Part shown: positions 26,506 through 35,561 of the stretch, piece by piece
How the letters are laid out: each line of letters starts with the position of its first letter
Position numbering within the stretch: the stretch's first letter is position 1
NCBI RefSeq assembly: GCF_007860095.1
Contig: NZ_SJPT01000007.1
Span: 62,001-126,000 of the forward strand
Direction of reading: 5' to 3'
From: Novipirellula galeiformis
GTDB taxonomy: Bacteria; Planctomycetota; Planctomycetia; Pirellulales; Pirellulaceae
DNA length: 64,000 nucleotides
Position numbers and translations under genes: made by a program
The notes under the pieces: model-generated
The model's database searches: none
What the model saw: the letters and a program-made list of their open reading frames with translations, nothing else
Told to the model about the DNA's origin: nothing

Positions 26506-27456
26506 CTAAGACAACACCCTGGGTTGCAGCGGGAAGACACGTTCGGGATACCACGAAGGGTCGTAGTCCTTGGTCTTTCCGCGAACAATCGCAATCAATC
26601 TTCCGTCGGACCGGATTGCGGCAGCCACTTTTTCGTCGGTGGGATTGTACGTCGCCGTGGGACCACGTTCGCCCGACAACGGATCGATTGGCGCATACTC
26701 CGCGACGCCAAACACGTTCAACCCATTGATCAATCGCGTTGCTTCGTCAAAGTCCACCGGCAACTGTGGCAGATGCTCGACACCTAACCGCGCGGGATGC
26801 AACAACGGCTCGAGCTCTTCATTTTTGACTTGATCGAGCGTGATCGCGTCGGCGATGCGAAACGGGCCCACACGCGTACGGACGAGGTGCGTCATCACCG
26901 CATGAGCTCCCACGACCGCCGCCAAATCGACACCGAGCGAGCGGACATACGTCCCCGAACCACACGTGATTTCGACATCAATCTGGGGGTAATCGTAACG
27001 CAGGATTTTGAAGGCGTGAACTTGTACCGTACGCGAAGGCACATCCACCTGCTCTCCATTGCGTATTCGGTCACAGGCTCGTTTTCCATCAATCCAGATG
27101 GCCGAATAGGCCGACGGCACTTGCTTGACCTCGCCGGTCAACGCGGTCGCCGCCGCCACCAGCGTTTCGAGCGTGGGCCGAGGGTCATCGGGATACAAAC
27201 GGAGCGGTTGCTCAAGGTCTCCCGATTCACTCTCGGCGCCGAATCGGAATGACGCTAGGTATTGCTTGGGATAATCTTGCACAAACGAGGTCAACCGCGA
27301 TGCGCGTCCCACTCCGAGTACCAAAACCCCTTCGGCCAATGGATCGAGAGTGCCCGAGTGACCTACCTTGTGAGGACGCACGCGACGCGATGCAACGTTG
27401 ACAACATCACGTGAAGTCATCCCGGAGGGCTTCAAGCAATTAATGAATCCAAACAC
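26506..27456 (-). CDS. truB: tRNA pseudouridine-55 synthase
   Basis: 316 residues from a GTG at 27456. The family opening Asn-Cys-Leu-Lys-Pro-Ser-Gly-Met-Thr-Ser, the catalytic Asp in Gly-Thr-Leu-Asp-Pro-Leu-Ala, the Tyr motif Ser-Ala-Tyr-Ser-Ala-Ile and the Cys-Gly-Ser-Gly-Thr-Tyr-Val-Arg-Ser motif are all present. A C-terminal extension after about residue 230 is PUA-like. TruB converts U55 to pseudouridine in the T-loop of tRNAs. It lies 8 bases after mogA in the same leftward unit, an unusual partnership, since truB commonly follows rbfA or precedes rpsO. Confidence 0.95.
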   Translation of the reverse strand: MFGFINCLKPSGMTSRDVVNVASRRVRPHKVGHSGTLDPLAEGVLVLGVGRASRLTSFVQDYPKQYLASFRFGAESESGDLEQPLRLYPDDPRPTLETLVAAATALTGEVKQVPSAYSAIWIDGKRACDRIRNGEQVDVPSRTVQVHAFKILRYDYPQIDVEITCGSGTYVRSLGVDLAAVVGAHAVMTHLVRTRVGPFRIADAITLDQVKNEELEPLLHPARLGVEHLPQLPVDFDEATRLINGLNVFGVAEYAPIDPLSGERGPTATYNPTDEKVAAAIRSDGRLIAIVRGKTKDYDPSWYPERVFPLQPRVLS

Positions 27457-27464
27457 GAGGTCGT

Positions 27465-27998
27465 TTACTTTCCTTGGGGCCGAAACGCGACTAAACGCTC
27501 CGTTTTAGTTTCGATCCGAGGACCGTCGATCAAATCAATACAATAAGGGATTGCCGGAAACACAGCGTCCAAGCACTCGGCAATCGCCGACGGTTTACCG
27601 GGCAAATTGACGATCAAGCTGGAACCGCGAATGCCAGCCGTTTGCCGTGACAAGATCGCCGTCGGCACGTGTTCGAGCGACACTTTGCGCATCAGTTCAC
27701 CGAAACCCGGCATCATTTTTTCGCAAACCCGCTCAGTGGCTTCGGGAGTGACGTCACGCTTCGCGGGGCCCGTGCCGCCGGTCGTCACCACCAACGAGCA
27801 ACGCTCCCGATCACACAATTGAACCAACGCGTCTTGGATCCCCGCGACGTCATCCGAGACGATCCGAGGCACCGGCGTCCATTGGCAAGCAAGGATCTCG
27901 GCCAAGTAATCATGAATCGCCGGGCCGCCACGGTCTTCGTATTCACCGCGACTCGCCCGATCCGAAACCGTCAGGATGCCAATACGTATCGATTCCAA
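27465..27998 (-). CDS. mog: Molybdopterin adenylyltransferase (MogA/MoaB family)
   Basis: 177 residues. The start is TTG at 27998, with AAGGAAG about 9 bases upstream and Met-Glu-Ser-Ile-Arg-Ile-Gly-Ile-Leu-Thr-Val-Ser-Asp aligning with the family. The MPT-binding motif is Thr-Thr-Gly-Gly-Thr-Gly-Pro, followed by Arg-Asp-Val-Thr-Pro-Glu-Ala, and Asn-Leu-Pro-Gly-Lys-Pro near the C-terminus. The enzyme adenylates molybdopterin in molybdenum cofactor synthesis. No other moa/moe genes are nearby. MogA is favoured over MoaB by the Glu-Tyr-Glu-Asp-Arg-Gly-Gly-Pro segment, with modest certainty. Confidence 0.9.
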   Translation of the reverse strand: MESIRIGILTVSDRASRGEYEDRGGPAIHDYLAEILACQWTPVPRIVSDDVAGIQDALVQLCDRERCSLVVTTGGTGPAKRDVTPEATERVCEKMMPGFGELMRKVSLEHVPTAILSRQTAGIRGSSLIVNLPGKPSAIAECLDAVFPAIPYCIDLIDGPRIETKTERLVAFRPQGK

Positions 27999-28024
27999 AG
28001 CGAAGCTTCCTTAGAGCAATTGAT

Positions 28025-29113
28025 TCAGGGGTAAAAAAGACGATGCGCGACCTGCTCGTCCCCGCCTTGACGATCCGACGCCGTGAAGGTCCCCAATGCA
28101 CCGCTCGGCGAAGCGGAGCCGGCAAACGAGGATGCGATCTCCGCCCCCGCTCGGGTTTGATCAGCGGTCATTTGTTGTGGAACCAGCACCGAAGTTGAGA
28201 CAATCGTATTCAAGAACACTCGGCGGATCGCATCGTAACCGCGGTCATTCGGATCTTCAACGTTGCTGAAAAACCAATAGTGGGGATCGCGACGGTCGTA
28301 ATGCGGCCGCCAAAATTGGCGACAATGCGAACCATGGCCGAGAAACGTCGTGTACAGATCAACGACGTGGACATTGTCACGCTGCGACGCGACGTCGCGG
28401 ATGACTTGGTTGTATTGGGCATGAATCGCCAAGCCATCCGGCCAAGCGGGCAAAAAGATACTCGGAGCGTCACCGACCGCATCGGTAGGGTCATAAATAT
28501 CGGCAATAAAAATTTCGCAGCCGAGCGGGAAGCGTGCATCGATCTCTTGGAACATCGTTTCCAAACGGGTGCGAAAGTTTGCGATCCACGGCTCGGCTTG
28601 CGCTAACGTAGCCGAGTACATGGCGCACTCACGAGCCGGACTGCGACCGTAGTTGTGAATCAAGTCGTTTCCGCCGGAGGTCATCAAGACGATGCCACGA
28701 GCATCCTCGTAGGTTGGAATGCGATCTTGAATGACATCGAGATGCGTTTTGGATTCCGAGCCTGAGATCGCGCAATTCTTGACCTTGAGATTCGGCAACA
28801 CGGCCGAGAGGCAAACTCCCTGCATCTCCGCGAACTCATCGCTCGGGTTGGCAATGATTCGATTAAAAAAGCTGTAATCCGGCGACGTTGCCCCCAATCC
28901 CGCCGTGATACTGTCGCCGATCCCAATCACTTGAATCGGTTCTTCGCTCCACGTTTGACGAAATACCACAGCATTGACGGGTGCCCCCGCAGGTCCTTCG
29001 CCGATCGGACGCGAGAGATAGAACTCGATGTAGCCGGCCACGCCGAGGCACGTTGCCAACGCAAGCGTCAACAGCACAAAAAGCCGTTTTCGGCTCGATC
29101 GGGGCTCAGCCAT
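28025..29113 (-). CDS. Membrane-anchored SGNH/GDSL hydrolase family protein
   Basis: 362 residues from the ATG at 29113, overlapping the ClC gene end by 8 bases. A basic N-terminus and one hydrophobic segment (about 12-32) act as signal or anchor. The SGNH fold is marked by block I Gly-Ile-Gly-Asp-Ser-Ile-Thr-Ala-Gly (nucleophile Ser), block III Gly-Gly-Asn-Asp, and a C-terminal Asp-Arg-Arg-Asp-Pro-His with the catalytic Asp/His pair. Such enzymes deacylate lipids or deacetylate sugars in the envelope. Substrate unknown. Translational coupling to the ClC channel suggests shared expression but no evident common pathway. Confidence 0.85.
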   Translation of the reverse strand: MAEPRSSRKRLFVLLTLALATCLGVAGYIEFYLSRPIGEGPAGAPVNAVVFRQTWSEEPIQVIGIGDSITAGLGATSPDYSFFNRIIANPSDEFAEMQGVCLSAVLPNLKVKNCAISGSESKTHLDVIQDRIPTYEDARGIVLMTSGGNDLIHNYGRSPARECAMYSATLAQAEPWIANFRTRLETMFQEIDARFPLGCEIFIADIYDPTDAVGDAPSIFLPAWPDGLAIHAQYNQVIRDVASQRDNVHVVDLYTTFLGHGSHCRQFWRPHYDRRDPHYWFFSNVEDPNDRGYDAIRRVFLNTIVSTSVLVPQQMTADQTRAGAEIASSFAGSASPSGALGTFTASDRQGGDEQVAHRLFYP

Positions 29114-31088
29114 GTTGCTCGGTCTCGCGTCGGTGCTCCAAAATCCTGCGATTGTAGGCGGCGATGGTTTCTTTACGCCCCAGGAATCCGAGCAACTTGG
29201 TGGGGTTTTCAGGGTCAATGACGGGCAATTCGTCCACGTTCAATGTCGTAAACTGTTGCATCGCAACATTCAAGTCGTCATCGGGCGAAACACGATAGAA
29301 GTTACTAATCATGACATCGCGGGCATTGGCTAGCCGCCATAATGTTTCGTCGTACAAGTAAGCGCGCACGTCATCAGCGGAAAACAAACCCACCATCGCA
29401 TCCTGCGAATCGATCACGGGAAAATAATGCTGATTGGTTTCGGCCAAGCGGTGAACGATTTGGTCGAGCGAGGCTCCCTCGTGGATCATGACCAAACGTT
29501 GGCCCGAATGAAAGACGTCCTTGACCGCGAGTCCCTCCAGTACATCGACCAGGAAATCACCGCGGTGAGCGGGCGACTCCAACCGCGAACCCACTTGGTG
29601 CGTGTACAGAATCCACTTTGACGAAAAGACAAACGTCATCGCGCAGACCAACATGGTAGGCACCAGCAGACCAAAATCGCCGGTCAGTTCGCGGATCAGG
29701 ATGATCGTCGAGATTGGGGCTCGCGCCACCCCTGAGAAAAAGCCCGCCATGCCGACGACGGCAAACGCGGCGGGATAGGGGACCCACTCGGGAAACAAAC
29801 TGTGCCCGGCTTGGCCGAACGCCGCGCCCGCGCAACCGCCGATCACCATCAAGGGCCCAAACACGCCTCCCGATCCGCCCGAGCCAATCGATAACGAGGT
29901 CGTCAACATTTTACCAAACGCGATGATCGCCAAGACCCCGATCGTGATCCCGCTGCCTCCGGTCAAGGCGTTTTGCAAGCTTCGGTAGCCGGTTCCCAAA
30001 ACGCCCAAGACTTCGGAGTTATGACCGCTGTAAACAAACAAACCGATGCCGAACAATCCGGCCAGCATGGCGCCGATGGCGGGACGTAGGTGAGGGCGAA
30101 CCGGAAGCGATTCAAACAGTTTTTGCGTGGCATGAAAGAAACGCACATAAAATGCGGCCAAAAACAACAGCACAATCGCCAGCAACGTGTAGGGCAACAA
30201 TTCCGCGGGCGAGTGAAGCGTGTGGGCCAAGTCGTTTCCGAAGATCGGTTGGAAGCGAACTTCCGCAGGGATCGATTGCGTGTAAACACTATAAGCCACG
30301 ATCGAAGCGATCGCGCTGGGCACGATCACATCCGCTTCCATATCCGAATCGCTGTACAAAATCTCGGCGGCAAAAATCGCTCCGGCCAACGGAGCGCGGA
30401 ACATCGCTCCGACTCCCGCTCCGACGCCCGCGGCCAGCAAGATTCGGCGATCGGTCGCGGACAGACTTAAACGGTCGGCCGTCCAAGCTCCGATGCCGGC
30501 ACCGATTTGAGCAATGGGACCTTCACGACCTCCCGAACCCCCCGTCCCCAAGGTGACCGCCGAGGCGATCGTTTTGACCCATGGCACGCGCCAATTGATT
30601 TGTCCTTTACGGTTGTGAAACGCATCGACAGCCGCGTCCGTCCCCGCGCCACTCGCTTCGGGGGCGAACCAGTACACGAGCATCCCCGAAATCAAACCGC
30701 CCAAGGTCATGACCGAAACCACCATCCACGGTGAAAAGACGGTACCGGGAACCTCAAAGAAGTAGTGCTCGCCGACCGAACCTTCCTGCGGATAACCGGC
30801 GAATTGAACGAGCGTATAACGCCGCACCGCTTGCGTCATCCATTCAAACGCGATCGAAGCGAGGCCAACGACAAGCCCCACAAATAAGGCGAGCAAGGAC
30901 CAGCGGCCTGATGCATTGAGTTTCAAGGCGCGAAAGGGCCGAGCGGGAAATTTCACCGAAACAGAGCTGACTATGAGAGGAGACGAATCGTTGGCACGCA
31001 GCGAGATCAAGCGAGATCGACGACGCGACCTGCCACTATGAGCGATGAGCCAATTCGACGAAAGGAGCCTTTTAGCGTGAGCGGTCAT
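29106..31088 (-). CDS. ClC-family chloride channel/antiporter with two CBS domains
   Basis: 660 residues from the ATG at 31088; longer upstream frames are Arg-rich and unlikely. About ten membrane helices are present. The anion-path motifs are Gly-Ser-Gly-Gly-Arg-Glu-Gly-Pro, including the gating/proton glutamate, and Gly-Gly-Val-Phe-Gly-Pro. The first selectivity motif is Glu-Ala-Ser-Gly-Ala-Gly-Thr in place of Gly-Ser-Gly-Ile-Pro. Two CBS domains near 510-565 and 585-640 probably bind nucleotides and regulate gating. Keeping the glutamate suggests a Cl-/H+ exchanger. A 65-residue polar N-terminal tail is unusual, and an internal GTG near the first helix is an alternative start. Confidence 0.92.
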   Translation of the reverse strand: MTAHAKRLLSSNWLIAHSGRSRRRSRLISLRANDSSPLIVSSVSVKFPARPFRALKLNASGRWSLLALFVGLVVGLASIAFEWMTQAVRRYTLVQFAGYPQEGSVGEHYFFEVPGTVFSPWMVVSVMTLGGLISGMLVYWFAPEASGAGTDAAVDAFHNRKGQINWRVPWVKTIASAVTLGTGGSGGREGPIAQIGAGIGAWTADRLSLSATDRRILLAAGVGAGVGAMFRAPLAGAIFAAEILYSDSDMEADVIVPSAIASIVAYSVYTQSIPAEVRFQPIFGNDLAHTLHSPAELLPYTLLAIVLLFLAAFYVRFFHATQKLFESLPVRPHLRPAIGAMLAGLFGIGLFVYSGHNSEVLGVLGTGYRSLQNALTGGSGITIGVLAIIAFGKMLTTSLSIGSGGSGGVFGPLMVIGGCAGAAFGQAGHSLFPEWVPYPAAFAVVGMAGFFSGVARAPISTIILIRELTGDFGLLVPTMLVCAMTFVFSSKWILYTHQVGSRLESPAHRGDFLVDVLEGLAVKDVFHSGQRLVMIHEGASLDQIVHRLAETNQHYFPVIDSQDAMVGLFSADDVRAYLYDETLWRLANARDVMISNFYRVSPDDDLNVAMQQFTTLNVDELPVIDPENPTKLLGFLGRKETIAAYNRRILEHRRETEQHG

Positions 31089-31445
31089 TTCGCCCGCTCG
31101 CCCGCCCGCTGCCGCGTCGCGGGCGCCCAAGACCCGCCAACGAAAATCGGCTATCCTGTGTTGGCAGTTCCCATTCGTTGGCAGCAATGATCGCCGCGGA
31201 TTGGCCGCGTTTGTTCGATGGTTCTCCCCGAACCGTCGCCGTTGTTCCGGAGCGAAAGTCCGGTAGCCGAAATCTGCCATTTTTGTAAAACGATGCAGCA
31301 CCGGCGAACCTTGCCCCAACGAGCCCCCAACGATCCGCCTCGCCCGCAAACCGGCCGCCTAGCCTCCAATCACCCCTGGCCCCCAATCCACATCGCCACT
31401 TCCCTCCCCCCCTTCCTCTTGCCTGCATTTTCTTGAAGTCCGCCG
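31089..31445. other. Divergent spacer between ClC and YeiH-type genes
   Basis: 357 bases with no protein-like frame. It should contain both promoters; none could be assigned with confidence. A C-rich tract runs at 31366-31420. Confidence 0.45.
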
Positions 31446-32882
31446 ATGAACAATTCAACCTCTGCCGTCCCATCGTCGTCCCACGAATCGGATCTGCCTG
31501 GCGGCCCCAATCCCCCCGGAACGTCCGTCCCGATGCCCTGGTATCGCCGCGAAGACTGGGTAGCAGTTTTCCTCGGTTTGACGCTGTTAGCCGCTGCGGT
31601 AATCTGCATCTCGTTCGGACTCACTGAATCGGAGCTCGCTGGAAAGGGGCTCACTCACCCCTGGGGGAAATGGCTCGGCAAGCCGGGTTCGTGGCAATCT
31701 GATCCCCGCGATGCGTTCTCGGGCAAGGGGTATGCGATCCTCGGATCGCTGCTGGCTTGTTGGGTCGCATTTACGCTGGCCGCAGGCTTGACCGGCCGAA
31801 AAATCGGCCAATTCGCCATCGCATTTCCATGTATTTTTGCCTTGGGCACGTTGGCCTACGCGATGGAAGGGCAAACCACGGTCAAGCACCTGAATCTCTC
31901 CTCGGCGCTCTGGGCGATCGTCATCGGTTTGATCATTAGCAACACGATCGGAGTGCCTCGTTGGGTCCGTCCGGCCGTCGCGACGGAGTTGTTCATCAAA
32001 ACCGGACTCGTTGTGCTCGGTGGTGAGATTCTATTTGACCGCCTATTGGCGCTCGGCATCCCCGGCATTTTTGTTGCCTGGATCGTAACTCCCGTGGTGT
32101 TGATCACGACATTTTGGTTCGGTCAACGCGTTTTGAAAATGGAATCAAAAACCTTGAACATGGTGATCAGTGCCGACATGTCGGTGTGCGGTGTTTCGGC
32201 GGCCATCGCGGCGTCGGCAAGCTGCAAAGCCAAGAAAGAGGAATTGTCGCTCGCGATTAGCATGTCGCTGCTGTTCACCGTCGTGATGATGATCGTGATG
32301 CCGTTTGCCATTCAATGGATTGGGCTCGACCCCATCGTCGGCGGTGCCTGGATCGGGGGAACGGTCGATTCCACCGGTGCGGTGACAGCGGCCGGGAAAG
32401 CGCTTGGCGAAGATGCCGAAAAGATCGCGGTGACGGTCAAGATGATCCAAAACATCTTGATCGGCGTCGCATCGCTGGGCATCTCGGTCTACTGGGTCGC
32501 CCGCGTCGAACCTCAAAGCGAAGGCAAATCGCCAGGCATCGGTGAAATTTGGCGTCGCTTCCCTCGCTTCGTCATCGGCTTCTTGATCGCGTCGGTGGTC
32601 TTCACCCTGCTAAATCAAGTCCTCGTCAACGGCGAAGAGATTATCCACGCAACCACCAAGCAAGCCACCAAGGGACTGCGTAACTGGTTCTTCTGCCTCG
32701 CCTTCGTCAGCATTGGGCTCGATACCCGTTTTGCGGACCTGTTGCCTCAGATCAAAGGTGGCAAACCCTTGATTCTTTACCTCTGCGGGCAAACGCTGAA
32801 CTTAGTGTTGACGCTCGCAATGGCGTACTTGATGTTCGGAGTGATCTTCCGAGAATCGATCGAAGCCATTCTTGCCCAGTAA
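31446..32882 (+). CDS. YeiH/UPF0324-family putative sulfate exporter
   Basis: 478 residues with about eleven membrane helices after a polar Pro/Ser-rich N-terminus. The family core is seen in Val-Ile-Ser-Ala-Asp-Met-Ser-Val-Cys-Gly-Val-Ser-Ala-Ala-Ile-Ala, in Gly-Gly-Thr-Val-Asp-Ser-Thr-Gly-Ala-Val and near the C-terminus in Phe-Val-Ser-Ile-Gly-Leu-Asp-Thr-Arg. The family (Cons_hypoth698) is annotated as a possible sulfate/sulfite exporter, but transport has rarely been shown. It is longer than the usual 340-350 residues because of extra N-terminal helices. It is followed after about 95 bases by a small membrane protein on the same strand. Confidence 0.9.
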   Translation: MNNSTSAVPSSSHESDLPGGPNPPGTSVPMPWYRREDWVAVFLGLTLLAAAVICISFGLTESELAGKGLTHPWGKWLGKPGSWQSDPRDAFSGKGYAILGSLLACWVAFTLAAGLTGRKIGQFAIAFPCIFALGTLAYAMEGQTTVKHLNLSSALWAIVIGLIISNTIGVPRWVRPAVATELFIKTGLVVLGGEILFDRLLALGIPGIFVAWIVTPVVLITTFWFGQRVLKMESKTLNMVISADMSVCGVSAAIAASASCKAKKEELSLAISMSLLFTVVMMIVMPFAIQWIGLDPIVGGAWIGGTVDSTGAVTAAGKALGEDAEKIAVTVKMIQNILIGVASLGISVYWVARVEPQSEGKSPGIGEIWRRFPRFVIGFLIASVVFTLLNQVLVNGEEIIHATTKQATKGLRNWFFCLAFVSIGLDTRFADLLPQIKGGKPLILYLCGQTLNLVLTLAMAYLMFGVIFRESIEAILAQ

Positions 32883-32977
32883 TGTCGCGTCGCGGTTGGC
32901 CGCCCCTCGTTCCTCAGGCAATCGCGGGAGCACGAGGAGGTGGCACCGAAGAGATGCCAAGGAATTGCCAAGGAATC

Positions 32978-33244
32978 ATGAACGATAACACCGCCACACC
33001 ACCGAGTCCCAATGGCGGTCGCCTTCGCTTATTGGCTGCCGTGGTTTTGCTTGTCGTACTTTGGTGCGTCGTATTGCCGTGGGCAGGGACCACGGCATAC
33101 TTGAAACCGATGATCGATCGCAACGAGCGTTGGGGGATCAATCCGACAGCGTTGTTCTACACCGACGTTGAGCACATGACGTACAAAGACCACCTGCTTC
33201 GTCGGCCCAGCGAGGAGGCCGTCCCCGCGAAACGTCCGCGTTAA
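32978..33244 (+). CDS. Small single-pass membrane protein, unknown
   Basis: 88 residues from the ATG at 32978 with AAGGA about 4 bases upstream; an in-frame ATG at 32882 overlaps the previous stop but adds an unlikely tail. One membrane helix spans about 15-37 (Leu-Leu-Ala-Ala-Val-Val-Leu-Leu-Val-Val). A C-terminal segment reads Pro-Met-Ile-Asp-Arg-Asn-Glu-Arg-Trp-Gly-Ile-Asn-Pro-Thr-Ala-Leu-Phe-Tyr-Thr, followed by a charged tail. That segment looks conserved in style, as in planctomycete-specific small proteins. It is probably co-transcribed with the YeiH-type transporter. Function unknown. Confidence 0.65.
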   Translation: MNDNTATPPSPNGGRLRLLAAVVLLVVLWCVVLPWAGTTAYLKPMIDRNERWGINPTALFYTDVEHMTYKDHLLRRPSEEAVPAKRPR

Positions 33245-33543
33245 TGAATCGCCGGCGCTAACGCAACGTTTTCAAGGCCCCCGTGCACGCGGTCGTCCAA
33301 GGTGGTTTCGTGCTTACGCGTCAGATTATGAAAATCCCATCACAACCCGACGCGAAAGTTTTGAAGTTGCGTTTTTTTGAAGTTCCGGAGGCACAATCGC
33401 ACTTAGCCTGGGGCGAAAGCCCGGCCGAATACGATGGGGTAGTCCGCAGCGTGAACGCCCCTGGCTTTTCCTGCTAGATTGTTCATGGCGCCGAAAAGGG
33501 AGACGCCGTCATGAGCGTTTCGTAGAACCATTGCAAAAAAAGA

Positions 33544-34833
33544 ATGCATCGAACACAAACCATTTGCCTAGTCATCCTGGCGACGATCGCAGTCGGCTTC
33601 AGCCTAGCCTACTTAAAAACGGTTTTGCTTCCGTTTGTAATCGCAGCATTCATTGTGATTGGTTGTCGTCCGGTGCTCGAATTCATCGAACGTAAATTGC
33701 GGCTTCATCGGTTCTTTGCCTTTGTCGTCACGTTTGCCATCGGTGGCTGCTTGCTCGCCGCGTTCGCGATTTTGACTTGGGTCTCGATCGTGGATTTGTC
33801 GACGAACTCCGCCGCCTATGAACACCGCTTGAACAAGATCGCAACTTGGCTCGTGGACCACTTGCCGGACCCAAAGTCCGCAGACGCGCCACCCGACCGA
33901 CGCGGCGAAGCCGCAATGGACCACGGACGAGCCACCGCCGCGGTGGATGCGTGGGATAAAGCGGTGACGCCCGATGCCATGGACCTGCCGGTGAATCGCG
34001 ACACCCCGAGCGATCGCCACGGGAGCGTCTCCGACAGCGGAGCAGACACAGGCATGGTTGCTGCTGAGAGCTTGAGCCGTGACGAGCTTTCCAGTGAAGC
34101 GCGTTCCCACGAAGAATTGCCGGTCACGGTCACGGTCGCAAGAGACCCTTCGGCAGCGTTGCAAAGGTTGATTGCCGATTCGTCCAAGTATGTCCAACGC
34201 TACATGATCGAGATCGCCAGCGGGCTGCCGAATTTGATTTCTTATGCGGCGTTAGTACTGATTTTTGTCTTTTTCTTGCTGCTGGAAACCAGTACCTCGC
34301 CCGCTGCGGACATGAATCGGGGGCGAGATCAGCGGCTTGGTTTGCGAGGCGAAATCGAAGAACAAGTGCGTAAGTATTTGTTGATGAAAACGGTCTTGTC
34401 GCTACTGACCGGCCTTGCCTTCGGGTTCGTATTGTGGCTGTTTGGCGTCCCGCTGGCCGTCGTGTTTGGCTTCATGGCGTTTCTACTGAATTACATCCCT
34501 AACATCGGGCCGCTGCTTAGCTGCGCCTTGCCAGTCCCGTTTCTGGTGCTTAGTGCGGATATCTCACCGACCTCCGCGATCGTTTGTTTCATTCTGATTG
34601 CGTCGATCCAGTTCGTCAGCGGCAATGTGGTTGAGCAACGCTTGATGGGCAAATCGTTTGACGTCAGTCCCGTTGTATTACTGCTAGGTCTGATCTTCTT
34701 TGGTTTGATCTGGGGCATCGTCGGCATGTTCCTGGCGACACCGATCGTTTCAATCTTGAAGATTGTGCTGCAACAGAGCAAAGCAGGAAAGCCAATTGCG
34801 GAACTGATGGCAGGCCGTTTGGACCTTTCTTAG
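33544..34833 (+). CDS. AI-2E family transporter (TqsA/PerM-like) with polar insert
   Basis: 429 residues. Hydrophobic helices lie at about 5-45 and 60-85. An unusual polar, Asp/Ala/Ser/Arg-rich insert spans about 110-205, before the amphipathic region where the family normally has a short periplasmic part. The C-terminal half is typical, with clustered helices and the motif Phe-Leu-Leu-Asn-Tyr-Ile-Pro-Asn-Ile-Gly-Pro, followed by Gly-Asn-Val-Val-Glu-Gln-Arg-Leu-Met-Gly. The family exports small molecules or acts as Na+(Li+)/H+ antiporter. There is no LuxS gene in the window, so AI-2 transport should not be assumed. Confidence 0.88.
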   Translation: MHRTQTICLVILATIAVGFSLAYLKTVLLPFVIAAFIVIGCRPVLEFIERKLRLHRFFAFVVTFAIGGCLLAAFAILTWVSIVDLSTNSAAYEHRLNKIATWLVDHLPDPKSADAPPDRRGEAAMDHGRATAAVDAWDKAVTPDAMDLPVNRDTPSDRHGSVSDSGADTGMVAAESLSRDELSSEARSHEELPVTVTVARDPSAALQRLIADSSKYVQRYMIEIASGLPNLISYAALVLIFVFFLLLETSTSPAADMNRGRDQRLGLRGEIEEQVRKYLLMKTVLSLLTGLAFGFVLWLFGVPLAVVFGFMAFLLNYIPNIGPLLSCALPVPFLVLSADISPTSAIVCFILIASIQFVSGNVVEQRLMGKSFDVSPVVLLLGLIFFGLIWGIVGMFLATPIVSILKIVLQQSKAGKPIAELMAGRLDLS

Positions 34834-34924
34834 TTCGGCAGCTTATCGCCCACGCTAAGCGTTGCGTGGGGCGTTTGTCGTGAAAACGGCGGCCCATTTT
34901 GCGAACCGATGCCTGCCTAGGTGC

Positions 34925-35440
34925 TTAGCGCGGTGGCGTGTAACGGGTCGGCCCGTATTGAGGAGCCTCGTTTGCTGCAGCGCCACTGGATTGCGGACTG
35001 TAGCTCGGATAAGGTCCATAGTTCGCTTGCGGCCCGTTGTTATATTGCGGCGAAGCGGTAAATGGAGGCGCAGTGCTAGGACGCGAATTCGGCACAGGCC
35101 CATAATCGTTGTACTGTGATTGATACGGCCCCGATGCGGGATACGGCTGCGCAGTACTGGGATAGGATTGGGGATCGTAAGCGGGCGGATAGCTTTGCTG
35201 AGATCCGGGGCTGTTTGGATCGTAGCCCGTGGAATCATACCCGGAGGAATCGTAGCTCGGATTCGCAGCATCGCGTCGATCGAGGAACTCGCGTCCCTTA
35301 TCAATGGCCCGTCGAGCATCGCTGCGAATTTCAGCGCGGTTGATGTCAATGGTTGTGTGTTCACCGTCACGCTGGATATTAAACCAGCCCGCAGCCGATG
35401 CAGCGGCAACAAACATCCCAATGATGATGAGATTACGCAT
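34925..35440 (-). CDS. Secreted Tyr/Pro/Ser/Gln-rich low-complexity protein
   Basis: 171 residues. A signal peptide or anchor spans residues 3-18 (Ile-Ile-Ile-Gly-Met-Phe-Val-Ala-Ala-Ala-Ser-Ala). A short ordered, charged segment at 20-58 includes Asp-Gly-Glu-His-Thr-Thr-Ile-Asp-Ile-Asn-Arg-Ala-Glu-Ile-Arg. A long disordered tail follows, built from Tyr-Pro/Ser-Tyr/Gln-Ser-Tyr units (for example Asp-Pro-Gln-Ser-Tyr-Pro), which resembles adhesive or phase-separating sequences. No enzyme domain. It is monocistronic and faces the AI-2E gene tail to tail. Real coding is supported by the signal sequence and the stop-free biased composition. Confidence 0.75.
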   Translation of the reverse strand: MRNLIIIGMFVAAASAAGWFNIQRDGEHTTIDINRAEIRSDARRAIDKGREFLDRRDAANPSYDSSGYDSTGYDPNSPGSQQSYPPAYDPQSYPSTAQPYPASGPYQSQYNDYGPVPNSRPSTAPPFTASPQYNNGPQANYGPYPSYSPQSSGAAANEAPQYGPTRYTPPR

Positions 35441-35561
35441 GAGCGATTCCGTTCAAAAGAAAACTGTGAAACATCGTCGATGATCCTCTATCGGACGATC
35501 TTAAAGCGAGACCAGTTTCAGGGAAGAGCAATTCAGAATATCAGTTTTGCTAGCGTCCAAG

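Noticed and set aside
26287-26554. Leftward frames through the 16-bp array (Gly-Ser-Glu-Asp repeats)
   Set aside because: A 16-bp period makes all three frames open by repetition, so openness is not evidence of coding.
33283-33477. 64-codon GTG frame before the AI-2E transporter gene
   Set aside because: The start is weak and no family or secondary-structure pattern stands out; it is possible but unsupported.
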